Notes under the pieces: generated by a model
Database searches by the model: none
What the model saw: only the letters and a program-made list of their open reading frames with translations
Told to the model about the DNA's origin: nothing
Source of the DNA: CAVPRW01 sp046727435 [NCBI: bacterium]
Lineage (GTDB): Bacteria; Tectomicrobia; Entotheonellia; J063
Assembly: GCA_046727435.1 (NCBI GenBank)
Contig: JBKPCR010000256.1
Coordinates: 1 to 13,546, forward strand
Direction of reading: 5' to 3'
Length of the DNA: 13,546 bases
Program-made: the position numbers and the translations under genes
In this document: in pieces, positions 1 to 8,289 of the stretch
Layout of the letters: each line of letters opens with the position of its first letter
Numbering within the stretch: position 1 is the stretch's first letter

Positions 1-15
1 AGGTGCCAGACCACT

Positions 16-687
16 TTATGCCAACTCGGCCAGTAACACCTGAGCCTCCCGCAAATCTATCGTGTCAAAGCCCTCGGTGAACCAGCCATAGATGGGTTCC
101 AGGAGCTCACGGGCGGCTTGCCGCTGGCCCTGCTGCTGCCACAATCGACTCAGGCTGAGCGCGGCGCGTAGCTGCAATGCCTTGGCCTGTTGGCGGCGAG
201 CCACGGCCAGGGCGATCAAGGCGTCGGCATGCGCCTGGGTCGCCGCCACGTCTCGGCAGCACTGGCAGACGAGGCCCACAAAGCATTCCGCATAGGCCAG
301 ACTGGGGAGATGTTCCCCCTGCCGGGCCAGGGCCTCCTGACTCCGCTGCTGGGCTTGGTCGGCATAGCCTAATGCCCACAGCACCCGCGCCAGCGAGGTG
401 CGCGGTATGACTCCAGGCACAAATCCACCACGGAGGGTCGCGGTGGGAGACGGCAAGGTGTCAGAGAGGCGCCAGCTCTGCTCCAGGTGGGTCCGGGCGG
501 CGAGGAAGTCCCCCCGATAGAAGGCCATCGTCCCCATCAGAAAATGCCCCTCCACCATGCCCCCAGTGTCGGGCTGGCGTTGTGCCAGATCGAGGAGCTG
601 CTGCGCCAACTCGCCTGCGGTCGCCACCTGCCCCTGGGTCATCTGAAACTGCGAGAGCTGCAGCCGGGTAGACCTCTTCAAATACAT
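16..687 (-). pseudogene. C-terminal TPR fragment of a large ATPase/cyclase-type regulator
   Basis: The frame encodes about 220 residues of alpha-helical, Ala/Leu/Gln-rich repeats (for example [46 protein letters not shown]). This is the style of the TPR region that closes large AAA-ATPase, adenylate-cyclase or MalT-like regulators; the ending [22 protein letters not shown] is typical of their extreme C terminus. No cyclase, Walker or output domain is present. The ATG used here lies inside transposase-derived sequence: the first residues (MYLKRST) are read out of frame from the neighbouring transposase, and TPR-like sequence starts at about RLQLSQF. I therefore read it as a 5'-truncated remnant joined to an IS fragment near 663-690, not a complete gene. 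A stand-alone TPR protein is possible but less likely. Family call moderately sure; truncation quite sure. Confidence 0.65.
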
Positions 688-1411
688 TGGAGGTATAGGC
701 GCCGCCGCTGTCTGAAATGAGGGTGTCCGGGACCCCGTAGCGCAGACACGCCGTATAGAGCACCATCAGCGCTACCCAAGTCGCTTCGGTCGGGGCCATC
801 GCCCCCGCCAGAATGGTGCGCGAATACCCTTCGAGCATGATGAGGCTCCATCACCGCACCCCATCCAAGGCAAAATCCATGCGGCGGCCGTCGATAAACC
901 AATATTGATGCCGAAAGCTAGCTTTGTACGGGTGAAGCCTAGGGGCCTGCCTCACACCTCGCTTGGGCACGTGCGGGATATCGTCATAGAGCAACTTGTT
1001 CGGCGCCATTACCCGCCCGATCGTGCGCACGGAGATGTTGGACCGTGCCAGCAGGCTCCAGATCCGGAACTCCCCCGCATCTGGATGGGCCTTCTGGAGA
1101 TGATAGACTTGCACCATGAGCGGCAGCCACATCTTGCGGACGGGGGCTTTGGGTGCGCTGCTCCGGTCCACCAGCCCGGCGAAGTGTTCCATCTCGAAGC
1201 GCTGGATCCACGCATCGACCGTGGGCCGCGACACATGTAAGAAGCGACTGATGGTGACCTTATCCCGCCCGCGATAGTAGAGCTGGATGACCTGCAGCTG
1301 CGCCTGATAGCGGTCAGGGTATGCGTGGTAGTCCCACAGCGCCAGGTGCCCCTGACAGGCCACGGGACTCTCCTGCCAGAGCGTCTTGACCGTCTTATGG
1401 TCGATCGGCAT
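672..1411 (-). pseudogene. Broken IS transposase (HTH + rve/DDE integrase core), in-frame TGA and missing 3' end
   Basis: The reading frame starts at 1411 and shows an N-terminal helix-turn-helix (VTISRFLHVSRPTVDAWIQRFE, about residues 50-73), then the start of an integrase core (YWFIDGRRMDFALDGVR, with a plausible first catalytic Asp). A TGA stop at 851-853 interrupts it. The same frame resumes at once (WSLIMLEGYSRTILAG) and continues to the second core segment [12 protein letters not shown], which carries the second Asp. Shortly after, near 672, the protein resemblance ends and TPR-coding sequence of an unrelated gene begins, so the region with the catalytic Glu is absent. TGG to TGA is the simplest origin of the stop. 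No Shine-Dalgarno is evident before the ATG, and I could not identify terminal inverted repeats. Clearly inactive. Confidence 0.8.
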
Positions 1412-1426
1412 GCCACAGGTGCTGTT

Positions 1427-2068
1427 TTAGTTGGCTTGATCGTGGGGGACCGTGACGATGGTCGATGCAACCCCTAGGTTCCTGGCGTCGTCTTTGGCAC
1501 TCACGGCAATCATATAGTGCCGGCCATCCTGATCATTTTCATTTCGCAAGGCCCGGAGCGAAATGGTGAAAGTGTAGCTGCCGTTTGACTCTAGAGTCAC
1601 ACTACCCTTGGGTTGCACCTGGCCGTATTCGTCCATAACGACATATGCGGCACTATTCGCCTTCACTCCAGAGCCGCCGGGCTCATTATCGGTGATCGTC
1701 CCCGACACGGCGGCGGTGATCAGTCTCCCGTTGGGCGGCCACAGCGTCGCCGGGCTGGCCGAGACGGTAATGGCGGGCGGGGTCATGTCCGGGCTTAGTT
1801 TAAGCACCCGCACGCCCTCGTCAAAGAAATTTGTATAGAACAGCCCAGTCGACGGATCGAGCGCCAGCCCGTGATAAAGCTGACTATATGGACGGGAGTC
1901 CGGTAGGATGAAACGGTCGACGAGCTGACCAGTGGTCCGGTCGATCTGAACAATCTGATGATTCGCGCGCAACGAATCGGCAGTGAGCCGGTCACCATCG
2001 TCGACAAAAGCGATAAGGAGTTTCGCGTTCGCTTGGACTTTGTGAGGTCGTTCCAGTAATACGTTGAT
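1427..2068 (-). pseudogene. C-terminal part of a secreted propeller / Ig-like protein, lacking its start
   Basis: The open frame runs from a stop just upstream of 2068 to a TAA at 1427. It has no convincing start: the only candidates are a TTG at 1972 and a CTG near 2056, and protein-like sequence (KLLIAFVDDGDRLTADSLR) precedes the TTG. The first part reads like a propeller/NHL blade (HQIVQIDRTTGQLVDRFILP, LYHGLALDPSTGLFYTNFF). From about PPAITVSASPATLWPPNG onward it resembles an extracellular Ig/cadherin-type beta domain (SGTITDNEPGGSGV, GSYTFTISLRALRNEND, YMIAVSAKDDARNLG). It probably belonged to a longer exported protein with a signal peptide upstream. The 5' end is lost in the repeat-rich stretch at 2070-2440, and the 3' end lies 16 bases from the transposase start. 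Specific function unknown. Confidence 0.55.
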
Positions 2069-2170
2069 TTACAAGCGAGTGTCAAGCGCGGCAGCAACCT
2101 AACTATAACGGCCTGCAAACAGTATGCGATGGGCTCGCAAACAAGGGGCGTTTTCAGCCCATATTCCGGC

Positions 2171-2314
2171 TCTTATGCACTTTTGGTGATGTTTCTTCAG
2201 CCTAACGCATTGAATTGAAAAAGGTTATCTGGGCAATAGCCAAAAAATGGCTGAGCTGCGTAACTACCCGGATCACAAAAACTTTCGTGCAGCCTTCACC
2301 AAAAGTGCGTAAGA
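2171..2314. repeat. 19-bp inverted repeat, MITE-like (arms 2171-2189 and 2296-2314)
   Basis: TCTTATGCACTTTTGGTGA at 2171-2189 is matched in inverse by TCACCAAAAGTGCGTAAGA at 2296-2314, 18 of 19 positions. Similarity continues a little outward on both sides (GGAATAT / ATTCCAC near 2165 and 2321). The enclosed ~106 bp is AT-rich and has no credible gene. The outer flanks are themselves repeat units like those at 2312-2427, so this may be a small non-autonomous insertion or simply part of a larger IS end. Confidence 0.55.
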
Positions 2315-2427
2315 ACCCACATTCCACGCCAACAAGCGGAGGCCTGGGCTCACAATCACCGCCAATGAGCCCACATTCTGGGCCAACAGCCTGAAAACAG
2401 CTGTCTGAACCCACGATCGCTGCGAAT
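2312..2427 (-). repeat. Cluster of four ~22-bp repeats, copy 1 (IS-end-like)
   Basis: Read on the minus strand, this stretch holds four imperfect units of the form TTGGCG-N3-AATGTGGGCTCA at 2406-2427, 2366-2388, 2345-2366 and 2312-2334. An ungapped inverted copy lies at 8354-8469; by hand alignment about 92 of 116 positions agree, and the spacing between units is conserved. Multiple short repeats of this kind are known from the ends of IS21-family elements, but no istA or istB gene is present, so the assignment is inference. The stretch 2428-2759 beyond it holds no gene that I can support. Confidence 0.7.
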
Positions 2428-2759
2428 ATGCGCTGCGCTCTCTTTGCGAGGAGGCTTACACTCAATAATTGCGCTTATCGAGGCCATAAGCACAGCCGAA
2501 CCTGTTCAGATGAACGCGTGGTGTTTCTGCCAATCTTCTCTATAGATTGGCACCATCGCATTAGCACCAGACACCTCATCAGCACACCGTCGCCATGACC
2601 CACCTCCTCTTGTCCCATGCGGAACCTGACCATGAGCCCGATGACCGATACCATGCATCATAGAGATGACATGGCCCCATAGTAAGATCGCTGTCTCGCC
2701 GCTGCGCAGCATTGATGGCTCGTCGAACGCGGTTTGCCCCGAATGCTTTGAGAAGTTTC

Positions 2760-3911
2760 TCACGCCAACGCTGCTAAGGACCAGGCATAGAGCTGGTCAT
2801 ACGCCAGCCCCCACGGCGGCCGCAAGAAGCCGAGCGCCCGCACGTCCTCGTACCAGTGCCCGAACGGTGAGGAGCGCGAGAAGGTCCCGCCGCCCAGCAC
2901 CCGGCAGATCCGCTCCGTCGCCGCCTCGGCCAGCTCCGCGATCGCTATCTTGCCTTGAATGACGTGGCGCCGCCCGTCGCGGTCCTCTTCCACCGCCCGC
3001 AGCATGCCCTCATAGGCCTGCTGGATCAGCCAGCCCTCCTGCTCGGCCCGCGTCCACTCCACGCGCTCGTACGCCCGCAGCGCGTCACGTCGCCGCGCCA
3101 CCTGCGGGCGGGCCGCCTCCAGGGCGGTTTCCACGATGCCGACGATGACGGCCGTAAACAGACACTGGTTGTGGCCGCCAGCGGCTTCCTGAAGGCGTGA
3201 GAGCTGTCCTGGCCAGGCGATGCGCGTGGCGGGGAAGTCCTCGAAGCGCAGCGCATGGCTCTGGGTCGCCGCCATGCCGTGGCCCTCCCACGGGGCCGTC
3301 AGGGTCACGCCCGCCGTGCCGTCCCACGCCACCTGGCGCATGTCCAGCACGAACACGTCCGGGGCGCTCTCCCCTTCGGGCAGGGCAGTGGTGATCATGT
3401 AGGACGTCATCCCCGACCCGCTGCCGAACGACTTCTGGCCGGTCAGCCGATAGACCCCGTCCGTCGGCCCAGGGCGCGCCATGGCCTGGGTTTTGGCGAG
3501 GTCGCCCCCACTGCCGGGCTCTGAGCTGATGGTGCCCCACCAGGCCCCCTCACGCACCGTCTCGAAGATGCGATGGCGCTGGGCCTCCCAGGCCGCCTGA
3601 TATGGTGGAGGGACCTGAGGGGTGGCCATCCAGAAGACGAGCACGGTGGGGTGCATGGCGCAGACCAACGCCACCGACGAATCTCCGTGTGCCAACGTCC
3701 GCAGGAGTTCGCAGACGGGGCGCGTCGACCGTCGCACGCTCTCCCAGATACCGCCGTGGTCGACCGGCACCCCGGCGAGGGGAAACCCCGCCTCACAGAG
3801 CTGCGCAAAGTCGGCGGCGACCAGCCCCTGCCGTTGCTGCCGCTCGCGGCGCTCTGCGGCGAAGCGGGCGGACACCTCGCGCACATTGTCTAGAATCATC
3901 CGGACATCCAT
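2760..3911 (-). CDS. Acyl-CoA dehydrogenase-fold flavoenzyme
   Basis: A 383-residue protein, the usual length for the acyl-CoA dehydrogenase superfamily, which uses FAD to desaturate acyl-CoAs or, in the DszC-like branch, to hydroxylate small substrates. The N-terminal helical domain covers about residues 1-120. The beta-domain motifs WWGTISSEPGSGGDLAKT (124-141) and YRLTGQKSFGSGSGMTSY (154-171) correspond to the flavin/substrate region. The C-terminal helical domain ends in RVLGGGTFSRSSPFGHWYEDV. I chose the ATG at 3911 because AAAGGAG lies about 10 bases upstream; the frame stays open to 4061 but that extension is not protein-like. It is the last of three minus-strand enzyme genes, 207 bp after the AroE-like gene. 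Absence of an obvious catalytic Glu and of the common YxGT motif leaves a monooxygenase-type role possible. Substrate unknown. Confidence 0.8.
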   Translation of the reverse strand: MDVRMILDNVREVSARFAAERRERQQRQGLVAADFAQLCEAGFPLAGVPVDHGGIWESVRRSTRPVCELLRTLAHGDSSVALVCAMHPTVLVFWMATPQVPPPYQAAWEAQRHRIFETVREGAWWGTISSEPGSGGDLAKTQAMARPGPTDGVYRLTGQKSFGSGSGMTSYMITTALPEGESAPDVFVLDMRQVAWDGTAGVTLTAPWEGHGMAATQSHALRFEDFPATRIAWPGQLSRLQEAAGGHNQCLFTAVIVGIVETALEAARPQVARRRDALRAYERVEWTRAEQEGWLIQQAYEGMLRAVEEDRDGRRHVIQGKIAIAELAEAATERICRVLGGGTFSRSSPFGHWYEDVRALGFLRPPWGLAYDQLYAWSLAALA

Positions 3912-3934
3912 CGTGGCACGCTCCTTTCTTCGAT

Positions 3935-3956
3935 AGGGACCTTGTGCAGGGTCCCT
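3935..3956. promoter_or_regulatory. 7-bp stem-loop in the leader of the flavoenzyme gene
   Basis: AGGGACC (3935-3941) pairs perfectly with GGTCCCT (3950-3956) around an 8-base loop. It sits about 24-45 bases upstream of the start at 3911, between two minus-strand genes. It could be a weak terminator or a leader structure; there is no T-tract, and function is a guess. Confidence 0.3.
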
Positions 3957-4118
3957 TGCTGTCGTGGCCTGCACAAACATGGCTACGACTCCCTCTACGT
4001 CGGTGGGGTATGCCTCCGACTCGCGAGGGCTCGTCCAGTGCCGTGACACCGTGTATGGCATGCCGTGTGACGCCCGGCGTGAGGCGCGAGCGATTCGCGA
4101 GTCGCCTCCATGCGGATG

Positions 4119-4973
4119 TCAGGCGATGCCGTCGCGTGCCACTGAGACGTGCGCGGTCATGCCCAGAAAGTCCGCGACGGTCTCGATCTGCGGGGTCATC
4201 ATCTCGATGCCACGCACGACACCGAGACCGCGCGCCTGCGCCGCGTGCAGGAGTGGCGTGCGTTCCGGCACCGACACCACGTCCGCCACCAGCGCCGTCC
4301 GAGACACCCGTGAGACGTCGATGGGCAGCGGCCCCGGCCCCTGCCCCTGTTGCCCCAGGGAGGTCGCATTGATGACGATATCGAAGCCGGCCGGATCAAC
4401 GGCGGCGCTGGCCTCGACCGTACAGGTGGGGGCGGCTCGCCGGACCGTGTGGGCGAGGGCGTCGGCCTTGGCCTGCGTCCGATTGGTGATGGTCAAAGTG
4501 CCGACGCCCGCGAGGGCGAGCGCCACGGCAATGGCCTGCCCCACGCCCCCGGCACCGACCAGCAGCACCCGCGTGCCCGCGTCCAAGGGACGATGCGCCG
4601 TAATGGCCTGGACCATCCCGACACCATCAAAGGTCTCGCCGATCAGCTGGCCATCCGGGTCGATCCGCACGGTGTTGACGACCCCACAGGCCTGGGCATT
4701 CGGGAGCAACGTATCACACATCTGGGCTACGGCCGCCTTGTGGGGCATGGTCACCGCAAACCCGGCGAAATTCCGCAGGTGCCGCATGCCTGCAATGGCC
4801 GCGGCCACGTGTTCGGCCGTCACTTGGAAGGGGACGAAAATGGCATCGATGCCATGCCGGTCGAACAGGGCGTTGAAGAGGGCGGGCACCGTCATCGGCC
4901 GCTGTCCGGTCGAATCCGCGAAGATGCCGTAGAGCCGTGTCGTGGTGCTCATGGCAGGGCGACCTGGCTGCAT
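4119..4973 (-). CDS. Shikimate dehydrogenase-like NADP oxidoreductase (AroE family, divergent substrate pocket)
   Basis: A 284-residue protein of normal AroE length. Visible family features are the catalytic Lys in VTMPHK (K79), VVNTV (99-103), the catalytic Asp in the FDGVG motif (D116), the dinucleotide-binding loop LLVGAGGVGQA (137-147), the NADP-type NRTxxK motif (164-169), INATSLG (201-207) and the C-terminal GIEMMTPQ with the conserved Gln. Canonical AroE reversibly reduces 3-dehydroshikimate with NADPH. Here the N-terminal segment YGIFADSTGQRPMTVP lacks the paired serines of the usual HSxSP shikimate-binding motif, so the substrate may differ (quinate-like or another cyclic hydroxy acid). 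The start at 4973 has AGAGGAG 6-7 bases upstream; the frame is open to 5234 but that extension is low-complexity. ATG at 4952 is an alternative without a Shine-Dalgarno. It lies between the methyltransferase and flavoenzyme genes. Confidence 0.82.
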   Translation of the reverse strand: MQPGRPAMSTTTRLYGIFADSTGQRPMTVPALFNALFDRHGIDAIFVPFQVTAEHVAAAIAGMRHLRNFAGFAVTMPHKAAVAQMCDTLLPNAQACGVVNTVRIDPDGQLIGETFDGVGMVQAITAHRPLDAGTRVLLVGAGGVGQAIAVALALAGVGTLTITNRTQAKADALAHTVRRAAPTCTVEASAAVDPAGFDIVINATSLGQQGQGPGPLPIDVSRVSRTALVADVVSVPERTPLLHAAQARGLGVVRGIEMMTPQIETVADFLGMTAHVSVARDGIA

Positions 4974-5276
4974 GGTGATCTCCTCTGGCGAGATGGTGGT
5001 TGATGGGGTCTGCGACGTCCCCCTCGTAGGTGGCACGCTGCCGAACGGGGCGCGACCGGTGGATCTCGTCGTCCGTTGGGGCGGCTGAGACGGACATGGT
5101 TCCGCATCATCGCTCACATCCGGGTCTTCTCCTTCACGCATGTCAGTCTCATGGCCCATGGCTGGTGACCGCCTGAGGAGCGGTGCAGGTGCGTTGGCGG
5201 CATGCCCCACCAGCGTCAAGGACGTCATGGCCATGTGTGTGACGTGCTGTGTTCATGGGGGCGCTGGCACACCGGC

Positions 5277-6086
5277 TCAGGCGACCTGTGCTTGGACCAG
5301 ATGGCTTCGATGGGGAATCAGGACCTCGTCGCCGTCACGATACGCGTGCAGGGTGGCACTCACCTCCTGCCCTATGGCCTGACGCACGGCCTCCTCCACG
5401 GCGGCGACCTCACGCGCATAGGGGGCCCGCGCCATGCCCTCCACGACGGACGCCGCTGACGCCGGCATGCGCCGCATGACCTCGAGGACGTGCATCTCGA
5501 TGGCGCCAAACCCGGCGTCGTCCACCAGCTGCCGTAGGGTCGTGGCCTCTCGCAACGTATACCGTGAGAGGCAACTCGTGGCAGCGTCGGCGCTGACCTG
5601 GCGGGCGAGCGCGTCCGCCAGGGCCGCGTAATACGCGGGGATCTCGCTGAAGACCGTGAACGCAAGGCGCCCACCGGGCACGAGCACGCGGCGGATTTCC
5701 CGGAGGGCGGCTCCCGAGTCCGGGACGAATTGCAACCCTTGTTGACACAAGACGACCTCGAAACGGCCATCAGCAAACGGTAACGCACACACATCGCCTT
5801 GGCGCCATTCGATCGGGACGCCCGTCATGGGCGTGTGTTCCCGGGCGACCTCCAGCATGCCGGCGTTGAGGTCCACGCCGACGACGTGCCCGAGGTCGCC
5901 ATACCGTTGAACGGCCACGCGGGTGACAATCCCCGTCCCACACGCCGCATCCAAGATCCGGTCACCGGCCTGCAGTGACACGTGCGCAAACATCCGTTCG
6001 GCTAAGGGCCTGCCCAGGGTGTGGACCGTCTCGCGTTCGTACAGTTGAGGGGCGTTCCCTGCTAACTGATACCGGGTATCGGCCAT
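5277..6086 (-). CDS. Class I SAM-dependent methyltransferase (UbiE-like)
   Basis: A 269-residue Rossmann-fold methyltransferase. Motif I is RILDAACGTGIV (43-54). The acidic residue at the end of the second strand is in VVGVDLNAGML (D72). Motif II/III regions are GDVCALPF (97-104) and FEVVLCQQGLQFVPD, followed by LREIRRVLVPGGRL (128-141). This is the arrangement of the UbiE/COQ5-like group that methylates small molecules at C, O or N; the C-terminal substrate domain gives no clue to the acceptor. ATG at 6086 is preferred because TGGAG lies about 6 bases upstream and the family usually starts close to here; a GTG at 6143 would add 19 residues. It is the first of three minus-strand enzyme genes; the 303 bp between it and the AroE-like gene contains nothing that I recognise, so they may be separate transcripts. 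The ~360 bp upstream (6087-6445) holds no supported gene. Confidence 0.82.
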   Translation of the reverse strand: MADTRYQLAGNAPQLYERETVHTLGRPLAERMFAHVSLQAGDRILDAACGTGIVTRVAVQRYGDLGHVVGVDLNAGMLEVAREHTPMTGVPIEWRQGDVCALPFADGRFEVVLCQQGLQFVPDSGAALREIRRVLVPGGRLAFTVFSEIPAYYAALADALARQVSADAATSCLSRYTLREATTLRQLVDDAGFGAIEMHVLEVMRRMPASAASVVEGMARAPYAREVAAVEEAVRQAIGQEVSATLHAYRDGDEVLIPHRSHLVQAQVA

Positions 6087-6445
6087 GGCGTTCTCCACGC
6101 GCTCCACGATAGCGGCAGGCGATCGGCTCACTGTTCGGGCCACCTCGCCAGCATTCCACGATGAGAGCGCATAATATCATAGGCGCGATCCAGGTTCGCA
6201 TTTCTGGATACGGTCGGCTGAGCCAGCCATAGCTGTCACGGCAACGTTGGCGAGGGTTGGCCCGGAGGCCTGGCTGTCCGGGAAAAACGAGATTCCTCAT
6301 TAATCCGGACGCATAGTGTTTACTGTAAATACGATCATCCGGATGTAAATGACTGGGCAAAAGGGTCGTTTTCGCCGGACATTGGGGGCCGTTGCGACCA
6401 GGGCATGGCCTGGCGATGAGGCTAACTCCCCTCTAGGAAAGGACA

Positions 6446-6498
6446 TTGGAGTGTCCGCGAATCTCCTCCACGGATTTGATCGTTTTATTCTGCAAAAG
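6446..6498. repeat. Left arm of a 53-bp inverted repeat around the haloperoxidase gene
   Basis: TTGGAGTGTCCGCGAATC and the following sequence to CTGCAAAAG match the reverse complement of 8290-8342 at 52 of 53 positions; the difference is T at 6480. Similarity stops sharply at both ends. The arm lies 93 bp beyond the stop codon of the haloperoxidase. In one frame both arms would encode the same short peptide (ECPRISSTDL), so they could be remnants of one gene rather than true transposon ends. Confidence 0.85.
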
Positions 6499-6591
6499 TG
6501 GTGAGATGGCGTCAGCATGGGCGCCACCCGCGCGTTCGTCAGACCCCTGGTCGATCGCGGCATGTCCGTCGCGGGGCGGCCGCCCTTGCCC

Positions 6592-7959
6592 TCAGCCGCG
6601 GGGCTCGCTCGGCAGCAGACCCATGCGGGCTGCCCGGCGGCCGATCTTCTGGCCGAGCACCACCCCGTCGCGGCACGCCGTCCGGAAGTGGACGCCGGCG
6701 TACACCCGCGAGTCGGCGTTCTCCTGCGCCGCCTGCGAGAAGCTCGTGAACGAGCGCGTGATGCCCACGAACGGCGCGCCACTGGTCATCGTGAACGCCA
6801 CCTGGTCGGTGCCGAAGACCGCGGCCAGCACGGCGGCGGCCGCGCCGCCGAGGACGCTGTGCGTGGAGGGGTAATCCGGGACCGGCGGCGTATTGAGGAA
6901 GCTCTCCCAGGTCGGATCCGGCTCGGTGGCCGGATTCCCGTCGGTGTCGGCGAAGCGGATCGCCGTCACCGGCCGCCAGAAATCATAGAGGTAGCGCGTG
7001 TGCCAGCCGGCAATGAAGCCGTCGGCCATGGCCATGTTGAGCAGCGCGAGCAGCCGCGCCTGCGCCCATGGATCGAGCTTCTTCTCGGCCGCCACGCCGC
7101 GGGCGATGCGGTTCCAGCCCGCCGCCGAACCTTCGTACCAGAAGCGGGCGATCTCGGTCTGCTCGGTGGTCCGCGCCGCACTGGCCTTGCCCCCGAGGCG
7201 CTTGACCTCGTTGAAGTCCTGGGCGTAGGCCTCTCTCCCGAGGGGCGGTGGCCCGGCCGGGTGGAACTGCCCCGCCGCCAGCAGGGTGAAGGGCGTCACC
7301 TTGCCCCACCCGGGCAGCAGGGAGGCCGCATAGCCGGAGGCGAGCACAGGGTCGGCGATCGGGGGGTCGGCGGGCACCGGGTTGGGATGCGGGCGCCACT
7401 GGCTGGGCGCCCCTCCGGGCGTGTAGGGGGCGTCCCGGGTGGCGCCGTCGTCCTTCCGCAGGCCGACGATGGCCGCGGCCGCCGCCCGGCCGGCGGCGAT
7501 GCCGCGCGTCTTGCCCTCGCCGTCCGGGATCTTGGCGAGCGCCGCGGTGTAGGCTGCGTCGGTGGTGGCGATCGCCGCCGCCTGCTGGGCCGCCGGGCCG
7601 AAGGCGGGGATCGCGAGCACCAGGGTGTCCCGCGCCGCGGTGGCGACGGCGGCCTCGATGGAGGCGTTGGCCTCGGCCGGGCCCTCGAACATGTAGCCGT
7701 CGTAGCGCCGCTCAATGGCATTGAGGGCGTCGTGGACCGCCACCTGCACCATGGTAAGCCCGCGCGTCACCGTGAGGTTATTATGGCCAGCCGCGAGCAG
7801 GGCGCTGAGCGCCGTGGCGTTCCAGTCCGCGACTGGATCCGCGGCGGCCGGCGGGGGAGAGGCCGTCATCAACAGACTCATGACGAGGAGGCCGGTCAGT
7901 ACAACCGGCCGGCGGGTGAGACGGCGGTGGCGCAGGGCGCCATTGTTCATGTCAGGCAT
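6592..7959 (-). CDS. Secreted vanadium-dependent haloperoxidase / PAP2-superfamily enzyme
   Basis: A 455-residue protein. It starts with a basic region, a hydrophobic stretch (VVLTGLLVMSLLMTA, about 19-33) and AAADP, which reads as a Sec signal peptide cut near residue 40. The catalytic PAP2/vanadium-haloperoxidase signature is in the C-terminal third: RYLYDFWRPVTAIR (R322, R329), YPSTHSVLGG (363-372, with H367) and the SR-x5-H motif SRVYAGVH (S417, R418, H424). Arg replaces the first Lys of the classical KX6RP motif. The length and the long helical N-terminal domain fit bacterial vanadium haloperoxidase-like proteins better than short lipid phosphatases. These enzymes oxidise halides with H2O2 or, in phosphatase relatives, hydrolyse phosphomonoesters; which applies cannot be read from sequence. 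ATG at 7959 has AAAGGAG 8 bases upstream. The gene is enclosed by a 53-bp inverted repeat. Confidence 0.85.
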   Translation of the reverse strand: MPDMNNGALRHRRLTRRPVVLTGLLVMSLLMTASPPPAAADPVADWNATALSALLAAGHNNLTVTRGLTMVQVAVHDALNAIERRYDGYMFEGPAEANASIEAAVATAARDTLVLAIPAFGPAAQQAAAIATTDAAYTAALAKIPDGEGKTRGIAAGRAAAAAIVGLRKDDGATRDAPYTPGGAPSQWRPHPNPVPADPPIADPVLASGYAASLLPGWGKVTPFTLLAAGQFHPAGPPPLGREAYAQDFNEVKRLGGKASAARTTEQTEIARFWYEGSAAGWNRIARGVAAEKKLDPWAQARLLALLNMAMADGFIAGWHTRYLYDFWRPVTAIRFADTDGNPATEPDPTWESFLNTPPVPDYPSTHSVLGGAAAAVLAAVFGTDQVAFTMTSGAPFVGITRSFTSFSQAAQENADSRVYAGVHFRTACRDGVVLGQKIGRRAARMGLLPSEPRG

Positions 7960-8289
7960 AGGCGTGCTCCTTTCGCATGGTTACGGATTCGGAGTCGGGT
8001 CGCGGGCCCACCGCAGGATGGGGACTTGCCTCTGAGTGATGCTGCATGGCCCCGCTCAGGTCCGCTTGGAGGCCCGGCGCATTGAGTCGTACGGACATCT
8101 CAACAGGCTCTTGCATACGCCATGGCCTGCCCCGGCGTCAAGCCCCAGGATTGCCCCGCATGGCGCTCGCGGACGGACCGCCCAGGTCGTGCGGGCGGGT
8201 CAACGCGCCATGCCATGACCCTCCCTCGTGGCCTCATCACCACACGCGACGATGGCCCGGGATGTGGTGGCGAGGTGTGGCTCCTGCAC

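Noticed and set aside
2506-2763. An 85-codon minus-strand frame after the flavoenzyme gene
   Set aside because: It overlaps the end of the flavoenzyme gene in another frame, has no ribosome-binding site that I can see and no recognisable motif.
4062-5234. Upstream extensions of the flavoenzyme (to 4061) and AroE-like (to 5234) frames
   Set aside because: The extensions are low-complexity and lack family similarity, while strong Shine-Dalgarno sequences precede the internal ATGs at 3911 and 4973.
6171-6176. TATTAT on the minus strand as a -10 box for the methyltransferase gene
   Set aside because: No acceptable -35 hexamer at the right distance; AT-rich hexamers of this kind are expected by chance.
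6517-8085. Long plus-strand frame of 522 codons opposite the haloperoxidase
   Set aside because: It is the antisense shadow of a GC-rich gene whose minus-strand product has a signal peptide and a complete catalytic signature.
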